Shown here piece after piece: positions 1 through 8,149 of a stretch of DNA of 34,315 nt. Both the position numbers and the translations under genes were made by a program. The stretch lies in assembly GCA_004551905.1 (NCBI GenBank), contig SFPL01000062.1:1-34315 (forward strand), in the 5' to 3' direction. How positions within the stretch are numbered: position 1 is the stretch's first letter; each line of letters begins with the position of its first letter. This DNA is from Lentisphaeraceae bacterium. Its GTDB lineage: Bacteria > Verrucomicrobiota > Kiritimatiellia > RFP12 > UBA1067. Under the pieces are notes generated by a model. That model was not told the origin of the DNA, searched no databases, and was given only the letters and a program-made list of their open reading frames with translations.

Positions 1-101
1 ATCTGTCCCCGTCGGCATCCCGTCGGGTGGCTTGTCATGCCTTGAACAGGCTGTGCGGCAGGGTCTCGTCGCGCAAAACCGCTTACAAATGTCCACGGCG
101 G

Positions 102-116
102 CTCGGCGCAGCCGAG
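102..116 (+). other. Small perfect hairpin of unknown role
   Basis: CTCGGC-GCA-GCCGAG forms a six-base-pair stem with a three-base loop, upstream of the tRNA promoter. No T tract follows, so it is not a convincing terminator. Positions 1-158 otherwise show no credible gene: the short open frames there run into the tRNA. Confidence 0.3.
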
Positions 117-158
117 ACGACGGGGGTATTTGTAATCCGTGCCGCGTTGTCGTCGCGT

Positions 159-192
159 TTGACACGCGGCCGTCAGTTTTGGTATACTACAC
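159..192 (+). promoter_or_regulatory. Promoter of the tRNA-Leu/tRNA-Glu unit
   Basis: A perfect -35 TTGACA (159-164) is followed after 18 bp by TATACT (183-188). The -10 is preceded by TG at 180-181, making it an extended -10. The 13-base stretch TGGTATACTACAC (180-192) recurs with little change before rpsT, the AICAR formyltransferase gene and the Cys-rich protein gene. Transcription should start near 195, a few bases before the mature tRNA end at 200. Strong housekeeping sigma-70-type promoter. Confidence 0.85.
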
Positions 193-199
193 AACAAAA

Positions 200-284
200 G
201 CACCCGTGGTGAAATTGGCATACACGCCAGATTCAGGTTCTGGTGCCGCAAGGTGTGTGGGTTCAAATCCCACCGGGTGCACCA
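200..284 (+). tRNA. tRNA-Leu (anticodon CAG)
   Basis: An 85-nt class II tRNA. The acceptor stem GCACCCG pairs with CGGGTGC and the 3' CCA is encoded (282-284 within ACCA). The anticodon arm is CCAGA-TTCAGGT-TCTGG, giving anticodon CAG, which reads CTG codons. A short variable arm (TGCCGCAAGGTG...) precedes the T arm GTGGG-TTCAAAT-CCCAC. It lies 7 nt before tRNA-Glu and shares its promoter. Confidence 0.95.
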
Positions 285-291
285 AGAAGCT

Positions 292-366
292 GGCCCCTTC
301 GTCTATCGGCTAGGACATCTGGTTCTCATCCAGGTAAGAGGAGTTCGACTCTCCTAGGGGCTGCCA
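292..366 (+). tRNA. tRNA-Glu (anticodon CTC)
   Basis: A 75-nt tRNA. The acceptor GGCCCCT pairs with AGGGGCT, followed by G and an encoded CCA (364-366). The anticodon arm TCTGG-TTCTCAT-CCAGG gives anticodon CTC for GAG codons. The T arm is GAGGAG-TTCGACT-CTCCT. Only 31 nt separate it from the AsmA-like start codon, and no terminator is visible in that gap, so the tRNA pair is probably cotranscribed with downstream mRNA and cut out by tRNA processing. Confidence 0.95.
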
Positions 367-397
367 ACAGACACAATGGCAAATCTGAAAGGACGAT

Positions 398-1927
398 ATG
401 AAAGTGGTGAAAAAGCTGCTGTCGCTCCTTCTGAAAACGTTTTTGTGGCTGTCGCTGGCGCTCGTCGTCCTGTTAGCCTCGCTCTTCTTCCGCTCCCAGC
501 GCCTCCCCGCCTCGCTGCTCACCCGTGTGGCCGCGGCATTCCTCCCCGAAAACCTTGTCCTCCGTTTTGAACGCGCCTCGTTCGGCTTCATGGACGGCTT
601 CGTCGTGCGCGACCTGAGGCTCTACGACCGCACGCGCGCGAACCGCGTCGAGCCGCTCGTTTCCGCCGACGAAATCGCGGTCATGCCCATCCAGCGCCGC
701 ATCGTGGCGAAGCGGTTCGTCATCACGCACCTGCACGACGGCTACTACGAGCCGGGCAACCAGGAGCGCGACGAGCCCGTCGCCTTCTCCATCCCCGACA
801 TCCCCCACTTCGCGCTCCTGCTGGACCGGCCCGACATCCTCTCCGTCGCTCCCTCGCGCGTCACCGCCGATGTCTACGCCGTCGGCAACCGGCTCTGCGT
901 GGACAACGCCCGCATCGACTGGCTGGGAGCCGGCGAAACCGCCGCGCTCGACGGCCGGCTGGTGGTGGACCTCGCTGTGCAGGAGATCTCCGGCGAAGTC
1001 CACGGCACCGCGCACCAGCGGCACATCCGCCCGCTCCTCGTCACGTTAGACATACCCTCCGCCCTGCCATATATCGACGCCTTCACCGACGTCCAGGGCG
1101 CGGTGCCGTCGTCGTGCTCCTGGAAGGTCAATCTCGTCAACAACGACCTCGACCTGGAGCTCGACCTCCATCCGAAGCTCGGCGAGTACAACGGCGTCCC
1201 CCTCCAGCGCGCCGACGGCAAGCTCCGCCTCCACGTCTACACCCGCGGCGACTGCCTCAACTACTCCCACACTTTCGGCCCCATCACCGCCCTCGGCAGC
1301 GCCGACCGCACCCTCGGCGGCACCGTCGAGGTCGAGGGCACCAACGGCTTCAACACCGTGCGCGTCACCGCCAAGAGCGCGCTCCCCGTCGCCGACCTCA
1401 TCCGCATCGGCGGCTTCGAGGGCGACTACCTGGACCGCGACGTCTACGGCGACTCCGAGTGCAGCCTCGTCTTCCGCTTCCCGCGCGACATGGGCGACGA
1501 CCTCTCGAAGCTCAACGGCGAGGGCCACCTCACAATCCGCAACGGCCAGCTCATGCGCCTCAAGGGCTTCGCAGGGCTCCTCGAGCTGCTGGCGGAGAAG
1601 GTGCCGGGCTTCTCGCTCATCACCGACTCCACCCAGGCCTCCTGCGACTACCGCATCGAGAACGGCATCCTCCGAAGCGACAACATCTACATCGAGGGCT
1701 CCGTCTTCTCGATCAAGATGTACGGCTACTACGACTCTGTCAAGGAGCGGCTCGACTACACCGCCCGCGTGCAGTTCTCCAAGAAGGACTCGGTGATGGG
1801 CAAGCTCCTCCACCCGCTCGCCTGGCCGTTCACCAAGCTGCTTCTGGAGTTCCGCCTCCGCGGCACCAGCAACGATCCTAAGTGGGAGTACATCAGCGTC
1901 ATCGACCGTGTGATGGGGGACAACTGA
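398..1927 (+). CDS. AsmA-like inner-membrane protein
   Basis: 509 residues. The N terminus is short and basic (MKVVKK), followed by one hydrophobic helix at about residues 8-30, so the protein is probably anchored in the inner membrane with the remainder in the periplasm. The C-terminal region (about 360-500) resembles the AsmA-like C-terminal domain: GHLTIRNGQLMRLKG, then a segment on an early, separately grown layer (YRIENGILRSDNIYIEG), then a beta-strand-rich end. AsmA-family proteins (TamB, YhdP and relatives) help lipid transport and outer-membrane assembly; that role is inferred here. The start is set by GAAAGGA at 387-393. The stop lies 2 nt before rsmA, so the two genes are almost certainly in one operon. 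No frameshift seen. Confidence 0.75.
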   Translation: MKVVKKLLSLLLKTFLWLSLALVVLLASLFFRSQRLPASLLTRVAAAFLPENLVLRFERASFGFMDGFVVRDLRLYDRTRANRVEPLVSADEIAVMPIQRRIVAKRFVITHLHDGYYEPGNQERDEPVAFSIPDIPHFALLLDRPDILSVAPSRVTADVYAVGNRLCVDNARIDWLGAGETAALDGRLVVDLAVQEISGEVHGTAHQRHIRPLLVTLDIPSALPYIDAFTDVQGAVPSSCSWKVNLVNNDLDLELDLHPKLGEYNGVPLQRADGKLRLHVYTRGDCLNYSHTFGPITALGSADRTLGGTVEVEGTNGFNTVRVTAKSALPVADLIRIGGFEGDYLDRDVYGDSECSLVFRFPRDMGDDLSKLNGEGHLTIRNGQLMRLKGFAGLLELLAEKVPGFSLITDSTQASCDYRIENGILRSDNIYIEGSVFSIKMYGYYDSVKERLDYTARVQFSKKDSVMGKLLHPLAWPFTKLLLEFRLRGTSNDPKWEYISVIDRVMGDN

Positions 1928-1929
1928 AG

Positions 1930-2763
1930 ATGAACTTGACGAGTCCCTCCCAGGTCCGCGAATGGTGCCTCGCCAACGGCTTCCGCCCCAACCGCACGAT
2001 GGGGCAGAACTTCCTCGTCGACCTCAACGTGCTCAAGGCCATCGTCGACGCCGGCCTCGCGCCCTGCGCCGGCAAGGAGTCCCCGGCGGTCCTCGAGATC
2101 GGCCCCGGCCTCGGCGTCATGACCGAGGAGCTGCTTGCCCGCGGCTGCCGCGTGACCGCGGTCGAGAAGGACCCCGCGCTCGCCGCTCGCCTCGCCGCCG
2201 CGCTCGGCAACCCGTCCGGCCTTTCCGTCATCGAGGGTGACGCGCTGGACGTCGTCGCCGGCCGCGGCGCCTTCGCTGCCTTCGACCCCGCCGCCTTCGA
2301 CTGCATGGTCTCCAACCTCCCCTACCAGGCCGGCACCCGCATCCTCCTCGAGCTCGTCGAGCGCCGCGCCCCGGCCGCGATGACCGCGCTGATGCAGACC
2401 GAGGTCGCGGACCGGCTCGCGGCGAAGGAAGGCTCGCGCGCCCGCGGCCTCGCCGGGGTGCTCGCCCAGCTCGACTACGACGTCGAGGTCGTGCGCAAGG
2501 TGTCCGCCTCCTGCTTCTGGCCGCGGCCGGAGGTGGGGTCGGCGGTGGTGCGGCTCGTCCGCCACGACCGCGCCGCGGCGGTGTCGCCCGAGGAGCGCCG
2601 CATGTTCAGGCGCATCGTCAAGCGCGGCTTCGAGCACCGGCGCAAGCAGCTTGGCGGCGTCTTCCGCGGGCTTCTCGAGTCCACCGCCCGCGCCGAGGAG
2701 CTCTCGGTCGAGGACTGGAAGGGGCTTGCCGCGGCGTTCGTGCGCGGCGGCGCGGAGATCTGA
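1930..2763 (+). CDS. rsmA: 16S rRNA dimethyladenosine transferase RsmA/KsgA
   Basis: 277 residues, normal length for the family. It dimethylates two adjacent adenines near the 3' end of 16S rRNA during small-subunit maturation, using S-adenosylmethionine. The N terminus carries the family signature (GQNFLVDLNVL), then SAM-binding motif I EIGPGLG (about 56-62), an acidic motif VEKD and GDALD, and the catalytic N-L-P-Y motif near residues 129-132. The ATG at 1930 is chosen over an in-frame ATG at 1882. It gives the standard N terminus (MNLTSPSQV), follows a GGGGGA ribosome-binding site at 1915-1920, and sits 2 nt after the upstream stop, implying translational coupling. It is followed 28 nt later by ettA. 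Confidence 0.96.
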   Translation: MNLTSPSQVREWCLANGFRPNRTMGQNFLVDLNVLKAIVDAGLAPCAGKESPAVLEIGPGLGVMTEELLARGCRVTAVEKDPALAARLAAALGNPSGLSVIEGDALDVVAGRGAFAAFDPAAFDCMVSNLPYQAGTRILLELVERRAPAAMTALMQTEVADRLAAKEGSRARGLAGVLAQLDYDVEVVRKVSASCFWPRPEVGSAVVRLVRHDRAAAVSPEERRMFRRIVKRGFEHRRKQLGGVFRGLLESTARAEELSVEDWKGLAAAFVRGGAEI

Positions 2764-2791
2764 AACAGGCAACAGTCAAGGAGAAAGCAAA

Positions 2792-4396
2792 ATGGCAGGA
2801 GAATACCAGTTCAGCCTCGTGGACGTCACCAAGCAGCAGGGGACCAAGACGATTCTCAAGGACGTAAACCTCTCGTTCTTCTACGGCGCGCACATCGGCG
2901 TCATCGGCGGCAACGGCGCCGGCAAGTCGTCCCTCCTCAAGATCCTCGCCGGACTCGACACCGACCTCATAGGCACGGTGCAGGTGGCGAAGGGCACCAA
3001 GGTCGGCTACCTCCCGCAGGAGCCGGAGCTCGACGACTCCAAGACCGTGCTTGAGACGGTTATGGAGGGCGTCGCCGACGCCCAGGCGATGGTGACGCGC
3101 TACGAGGATCTCTGCTGCGAGCTCGACGACCCCAAGGCCGCGGCGGAGATGGAGCGGCTCCAGGAGATCATCGACGCCAATGACTACTGGAACCTCGAGA
3201 ACCTCGTCGAGCGGCGCATGGCCGACCTCAACTGCCCGCCCGGCGACCGCAAGGTCGCCGGGCTCTCCGGCGGCGAGCGCCGCCGCGTCGCGATCGCGCG
3301 CCTGCTCCTCTCGAACCCGGACGTCCTCCTCCTCGACGAGCCCACCAACCATCTCGACGCCGAAACCACCTTCCGGCTCGAGGCGTACCTCAAGGACTTC
3401 AAGGGCACGCTCATCGTCGTCACCCACGACCGCTACTTCCTCTCCGACGTCACCGAGTGGATTCTCGAGATCGACCGCGGCATCTGCTATCCCTACAAGG
3501 GCAACTACGAGGAGTGGCTCAAGCAGAAGGAGGCGATGCTCCAGCGCGAGGCGAAGGTCGAGAAGTCCCGCCAGAAGCTGCTGGAGAACGAACTTAAGTG
3601 GATCCAGACCAACCCCTCGGGACGCCACGCCAAGGCGAAGGCCCGCGTCGAGCGCTACGAGGAGCTGCAGAAGCAGGCTGTGTCCACCCGCGAGGACGAC
3701 CTCGTCATTCGCATCCCGCCCGGGCCGCGCCTCGGCGACCTCGTCGTCCGCGCCGAACACGTCAAGATGGGCTTCGACGGCGGCGTCCTCTACGAAGACC
3801 TTAACTTCGACCTGCCGCGCGGCGGCATCGTGGGCGTCATCGGCGCGAACGGCGCCGGCAAGACCACGCTCTTCAAGCTCATCACTGGGCAGCTCCAGCC
3901 GCTTTCCGGCTCCTTCAAGGTCGGCGACACGGTGAAGATCGCCTATGTCGACCAGACGCGCAGCGAGCTCAAGCCGGACGAGACCGTCTACGAGGCGATC
4001 ACCGGTGGCGGCGAGTTCGTGAAGCTCGCCGGCACCACGATGATGAACGGCCGCGCCTACTGCTCGCGCTTCAATTTCCGCGGACCCGAGCAGCAGAAGA
4101 AGGTCGGCGTCCTCTCCGGCGGCGAACGCAACCGCGTCCACCTCGCCAAGCTGCTCGCCTCCGGCGGCAACCTGCTGCTCCTGGACGAGCCCACCAACGA
4201 CCTCGACGTCGCCACTCTCCGCTCGCTCGAGGAGGGCCTGCAGGAGTTCGGCGGCTGCGTGATGGTGGTCTCGCACGACCGCTGGTTCCTCGACCGCATC
4301 GCGACCCACATCCTCGCCTTCGAGGGCAAGGGCCGCACCACCTGGTTCGAGGGCAGCTATTCCGAGTACCACCAGTCCCTCGCCAGACGCGGGTAG
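2792..4396 (+). CDS. ettA: Energy-dependent translational throttle protein EttA (ABC-F)
   Basis: 534 residues with two ATP-binding cassettes and no membrane segments, the ABC-F arrangement. Cassette 1 has Walker A GGNGAGKSS (about 39-47), signature LSGGERRR (about 157) and Walker B LLLDEPTNHLD. Cassette 2 has GANGAGKTT (about 351), LSGGERNR (about 440) and LLLDEPTNDLD. The inter-cassette linker (about 240-320) with WLKQKEAMLQREAKVEK and a KAKARVERYEEL end matches EttA rather than Uup or antibiotic-resistance ABC-F proteins. EttA binds the ribosomal E site and adjusts early elongation to the ATP/ADP ratio. ATG 2792 follows AAGGAGAAAG; the in-frame upstream ATG at 2651 lies inside rsmA and is rejected. 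Third gene of the AsmA-like/rsmA/ettA operon. Confidence 0.93.
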   Translation: MAGEYQFSLVDVTKQQGTKTILKDVNLSFFYGAHIGVIGGNGAGKSSLLKILAGLDTDLIGTVQVAKGTKVGYLPQEPELDDSKTVLETVMEGVADAQAMVTRYEDLCCELDDPKAAAEMERLQEIIDANDYWNLENLVERRMADLNCPPGDRKVAGLSGGERRRVAIARLLLSNPDVLLLDEPTNHLDAETTFRLEAYLKDFKGTLIVVTHDRYFLSDVTEWILEIDRGICYPYKGNYEEWLKQKEAMLQREAKVEKSRQKLLENELKWIQTNPSGRHAKAKARVERYEELQKQAVSTREDDLVIRIPPGPRLGDLVVRAEHVKMGFDGGVLYEDLNFDLPRGGIVGVIGANGAGKTTLFKLITGQLQPLSGSFKVGDTVKIAYVDQTRSELKPDETVYEAITGGGEFVKLAGTTMMNGRAYCSRFNFRGPEQQKKVGVLSGGERNRVHLAKLLASGGNLLLLDEPTNDLDVATLRSLEEGLQEFGGCVMVVSHDRWFLDRIATHILAFEGKGRTTWFEGSYSEYHQSLARRG

Positions 4397-4437
4397 TTTT
4401 TGCCCCTCCCTGTCTAATCCGTTTGTGATACGCTTCC

Positions 4438-4473
4438 CTCTGTTCCTGCTCAGCAGTTTCTGAGCTAGCAGAG
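4438..4473 (+). terminator. Possible hairpin after ettA
   Basis: Inner stem GCTCAG (4448-4453) with CTGAGC (4460-4465) and outer stem CTCTG (4438-4442) with CAGAG (4469-4473). There is no good T run afterwards, so it is a weak terminator candidate or a factor-dependent or processing site. Confidence 0.4.
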
Positions 4474-4502
4474 GCGTCAAAACCCGAGCGAAGAGAATGC
4501 CC

Positions 4503-4524
4503 GGGGGCGATGGCCATAGCCCCC
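4503..4524 (+). other. GC hairpin between ettA and rpsT
   Basis: GGGGGC (4503-4508) pairs with GCCCCC (4519-4524) across a 10-base loop. It lies 40 bases upstream of the rpsT -35 element. No T tract follows. Role unknown. Confidence 0.35.
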
Positions 4525-4563
4525 CAAGACAATCTCCGCGTCTCCATTTCCATCGGCAGTGGC

Positions 4564-4597
4564 TTGATTTTCGGAGGCGATATTTGATATACTACGC
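4564..4597 (+). promoter_or_regulatory. rpsT promoter
   Basis: TTGATT (4564-4569), an 18-bp spacer and TATACT (4588-4593) with extended TG at 4585-4586. The block TGATATACTACGC (4585-4597) is the same motif as the tRNA promoter. Predicted start is near 4600, giving a leader of about 30 nt with AAAAGGA before the rpsT start. Confidence 0.85.
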
Positions 4598-4629
4598 GCC
4601 GAACATTCCCAAAAAAGGACAAATAGAAA

Positions 4630-4917
4630 ATGGCTAACATCAAGGGCGGCCGCGCCGCCAGGAAACGCGATCGCCAGAACGAGAAGGCCCGCAAGCGCAA
4701 CTCTGTCTGCAAGGCCAAGCTCCACGACGCGCACAAGAAGCTGTTCAAGGCCGCCGACGCGAGCGACCGCGCAACGGCCGAGAAGAAGTTCAAGGAGTTC
4801 GTCTCCGGTCTCGACAAGGCGGTCAAGAAGGGCATCATCGCCAAGAACACCGCCGACCGCAAGAAGTCCCGCGCCCAGCTGAAACTCAACAAGATGGCTA
4901 AGGCCGAGGCGAAGTAA
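4630..4917 (+). CDS. rpsT: 30S ribosomal protein S20
   Basis: 95 residues, very Lys/Arg/Ala-rich, matching S20 in length and pattern. It starts MANIKGGRAARKRDRQNEKA and has the conserved internal segment KKGIIAKNTADRKKSRAQ near the C terminus. S20 is a primary 16S rRNA-binding protein that acts early in 30S assembly. It has its own promoter 30-65 bases upstream and an intrinsic terminator 30 bases downstream, so it is probably monocistronic with some readthrough into pgk. The ribosome-binding site AAAAAGGA lies about 10 bases before the ATG. No oddities. Confidence 0.97.
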   Translation: MANIKGGRAARKRDRQNEKARKRNSVCKAKLHDAHKKLFKAADASDRATAEKKFKEFVSGLDKAVKKGIIAKNTADRKKSRAQLKLNKMAKAEAK

Positions 4918-4946
4918 ACTACGGAGCGAACGGGAATGTGATGTTG

Positions 4947-4991
4947 AAGGACATCGGAATGCAGTCCATTCTGGTGTCCTTTTCGCTTTTT
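4947..4991 (+). terminator. Intrinsic terminator of rpsT
   Basis: A 15-bp stem (4947-4961 with 4967-4981, including two G-T wobbles) closes a five-base loop CAGTC and is followed by TTCGCTTTTT. This is a classic rho-independent terminator. It lies between rpsT and pgk, and no clear pgk promoter was found downstream, so it may act as a partial terminator or attenuator setting pgk readthrough. Confidence 0.85.
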
Positions 4992-5023
4992 CCGAAGCAA
5001 AGAAAAGAAAGGAAGGAAAGAAA

Positions 5024-6340
5024 ATGGACAAGATGACACTCCGCGACGTGGACCTCAAGGGCAAGCGCGTCGTGATGCGCGTGGACTTCAACGTGCCGAT
5101 GGCCAAGGACGGCAGCGGCAAGATCACCGACGACACCCGCATCGTGGCGGCGCTGCCGTCGATCAAGTACGTCCTGGAGCAGGGTGGCTCGCTCGTCCTC
5201 ATGAGCCACCTCGGCCGCCCGAAGGGCGTGAAGCTCGGCGCCGCGCCGAACCTCGACAATGCGGCGTTCACCCTGAAGCCAGTCGCCGAGGCGCTCTCGG
5301 CGAAGCTCGGAATCGAGGTGAAGTTCGTCCCGGACTGCATGGCGGCCGACGACGTCGTCAAGGCGCTCAAGCCCGGCGAGGTCGCGCTCCTCGAGAACAC
5401 CCGCTTCTACAAGGCCGAGGACGGCAAGGTGAAGAAGGACGACGAGAAGAAGGGCATCCACCTGAGCGACGAGGAGTTCGCCGCGAAGAAGGCGGAGCTC
5501 AAGGCGCAGCGCGTTGAGATGTCGAAGAAGCTCGCCTCCTACGGCGACATCTACTGCAACGACGCGTTCGGCACCGCCCACCGCGCCCACGCCTCCACTG
5601 CCGTCGTCGCCGACTACATCCAGCCGGCGGTCAGCGGCTTCCTGCTCGAGAAGGAGATTCAGTTCCTCGGCGACGCGGTCGAGAAGCCGGTCCGCCCGTT
5701 CGTGGCGATCCTCGGCGGCGCGAAGGTCTCCGACAAGCTCGCGGTCGTCAAGGCGCTCCTCGACAAGGTCGACACGCTCATCATCGGCGGCGGCATGGCC
5801 TATACCTTCAAGAAGGCCCAGGGCATCAAGATCGGCAACTCGCTCTGCGAGGACGACCAGGTCGCCTACTGCAAGGAGATGCTCGCGGCGGCCGCGGCGA
5901 AGGGGATCAAGATCCTCCTCCCGGTCGACAACGTGATCGCGAACAAGTTCCCGGAGACCAAGGACGCCTCCGACATCGAGATGAAGACGGTCGAGGGCGA
6001 CATCCCCGACGGCTGGATGGGCCTCGACATCGGGCCTAAGTCGGTCGCGCTCTTCGCTGATGCGCTTAGGGACGCGAAGACGGTGGTCTGGAACGGCCCG
6101 ATGGGCTGCTTCGAGTTCGCGCCGCTCTCCAAGGGCACCTACGGCGTCTGCGACGCGGTCGCAACGGTGAAGGCGAACGGCGGCGTCTCCATCATTGGCG
6201 GCGGCGACTCGGTGAGCGCCGTCAAGAAGTCCGGCAAGGCGGCCGAGATGAGCCATGTCTCCACTGGCGGCGGCGCGTCGCTCGAGTTCCTTGAGGGCAA
6301 GACGCTTCCCGGCGTCGCCGCGCTCACGGCGAAGAAGTAA
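5024..6340 (+). CDS. pgk: Phosphoglycerate kinase
   Basis: 438 residues. It transfers phosphate from 1,3-bisphosphoglycerate to ADP in glycolysis, in the cytoplasm. Visible motifs are the substrate-binding N terminus MRVDFNVP (about 18-25), SHLGRPKG (61-68), ENTRFYK, NDAFGTAHRAHAST, GGAKVSDK, and the nucleotide-binding C-terminal loops IIGGGDSVSAV and STGGGASLEFLEGK. It is longer than the usual bacterial enzyme of about 390-400 residues. The excess is mostly a Lys/Glu-rich insertion at about residues 131-165, between ENTRFYK and the SKKLASYGDIYCNDAFGT segment. The purine-rich leader AAGGAAGGAAAG just before the ATG is a strong ribosome-binding site. Transcription probably comes by readthrough from rpsT or from an unseen promoter. 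Confidence 0.96.
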   Translation: MDKMTLRDVDLKGKRVVMRVDFNVPMAKDGSGKITDDTRIVAALPSIKYVLEQGGSLVLMSHLGRPKGVKLGAAPNLDNAAFTLKPVAEALSAKLGIEVKFVPDCMAADDVVKALKPGEVALLENTRFYKAEDGKVKKDDEKKGIHLSDEEFAAKKAELKAQRVEMSKKLASYGDIYCNDAFGTAHRAHASTAVVADYIQPAVSGFLLEKEIQFLGDAVEKPVRPFVAILGGAKVSDKLAVVKALLDKVDTLIIGGGMAYTFKKAQGIKIGNSLCEDDQVAYCKEMLAAAAAKGIKILLPVDNVIANKFPETKDASDIEMKTVEGDIPDGWMGLDIGPKSVALFADALRDAKTVVWNGPMGCFEFAPLSKGTYGVCDAVATVKANGGVSIIGGGDSVSAVKKSGKAAEMSHVSTGGGASLEFLEGKTLPGVAALTAKK

Positions 6341-6344
6341 GATT

Positions 6345-6366
6345 CTCGGCCGAGGCGGCTTAAGCC
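6345..6366. repeat. Two adjacent 10-bp palindromes
   Basis: CTCGGCCGAG (6345-6354) and GGCTTAAGCC (6357-6366) are both perfect palindromes separated by two bases. The second overlaps CCTAGG (6365-6370). They sit between the pgk stop and the hairpin at 6370, and could be operator-like or part of an RNA structure. Confidence 0.5.
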
Positions 6367-6369
6367 TAG

Positions 6370-6411
6370 GTGCGCTACGCGAAGATCTGCTCCGCGTAGC
6401 GCACTTGATTT
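6370..6411 (+). terminator. Strong hairpin after pgk
   Basis: GTGCGCTACGCG (6370-6381) pairs perfectly over 12 bp with CGCGTAGCGCAC (6393-6404) around an 11-base loop, followed by TTGATTTT. It is probably the pgk terminator, with a modest T tract. Its right arm occupies the place where a -35 element for the next promoter would lie. Confidence 0.75.
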
Positions 6412-6424
6412 TGGTATAATACGC
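6412..6424 (+). promoter_or_regulatory. Extended -10 promoter of the AICAR formyltransferase gene
   Basis: TGGTATAATACGC contains a perfect TATAAT (6415-6420) with upstream TG (6412-6413). No recognisable -35 exists because the preceding hairpin arm fills that position. Only 9 bases separate the -10 from the ATG at 6430, so the transcript should begin within a few bases of the start codon. Confidence 0.75.
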
Positions 6425-6429
6425 ACCAT

Positions 6430-7728
<1,299 letters not shown>

Positions 7729-7741
7729 CCTGGAGTCCAAG

Positions 7742-8149
7742 ATGAAGAACGACTGCGTGTTCTGCGCGATTGCCGCGGGCGAGATTCCGTGCTTCAAGGT
7801 CTACGAGGACGAGCTGGTGCTCGCCTACCTGGACATCAACCCGTTCTCCGAGGGCCACACCCTCGTCATCCCGAAGGCGCACACGACCGGGCTGCTGGAT
7901 ACGCCAGAGGAGACGCTCGCGGTGCTGCTCGCGCGGGTGAAGAAGGTCGCCGCGCACCTCAAGACGGCGCTCTGCTGCGATGGTTTCCACATCCTGCAGA
8001 ACAACGGCGCGGCGGCGGGGCAGACGGTCGGTCACATCCACTTCCACATCGTGCCGCGGCGCAACGGCGACCCGATCGAGTTTGCGAACCGCCCCGGCGA
8101 CATGGAGCATCTCAAGGCGCTCGCCACGCGAATCGGCGTCTGCCGCTGA
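7742..8149 (+). CDS. HIT-family nucleotide-binding hydrolase (HinT-like)
   Basis: 135 residues, typical for the family. It starts CVFCAIAAGEIPCFKVYED, with the zinc-type Cys pair seen in many HinT-like proteins. The histidine triad is HIHFHIV at about residues 98-104. Family members hydrolyse nucleotide phosphoramidates and related AMP conjugates in the cytoplasm; the physiological substrate cannot be told from sequence. The start at 7742 follows a GGAG site at 7732-7735 and lies 13 nt after the formyltransferase gene. The stop overlaps the next start (TGATG), so the CcdA-thioredoxin gene is translationally coupled to it. Confidence 0.9.
   Translation: MKNDCVFCAIAAGEIPCFKVYEDELVLAYLDINPFSEGHTLVIPKAHTTGLLDTPEETLAVLLARVKKVAAHLKTALCCDGFHILQNNGAAAGQTVGHIHFHIVPRRNGDPIEFANRPGDMEHLKALATRIGVCR

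Noticed and set aside
27..313. Short + strand open frames over the first 300 bases
   Set aside because: They run through the tRNA-Leu promoter and tRNA, have no ribosome-binding site and no recognisable protein.
2651..2791. N-terminal extension of ettA to an ATG at 2651
   Set aside because: It overlaps rsmA out of frame, and the ATG at 2792 has the ribosome-binding site and the family N terminus.
2618..4480. Long minus-strand open frame opposite ettA, and similar ones at 4919-6256, 6139-7797, 13784-15679 and 24899-26341
   Set aside because: These are mirror frames of GC-rich genes with strong codon bias; their products are low-complexity and match no family.
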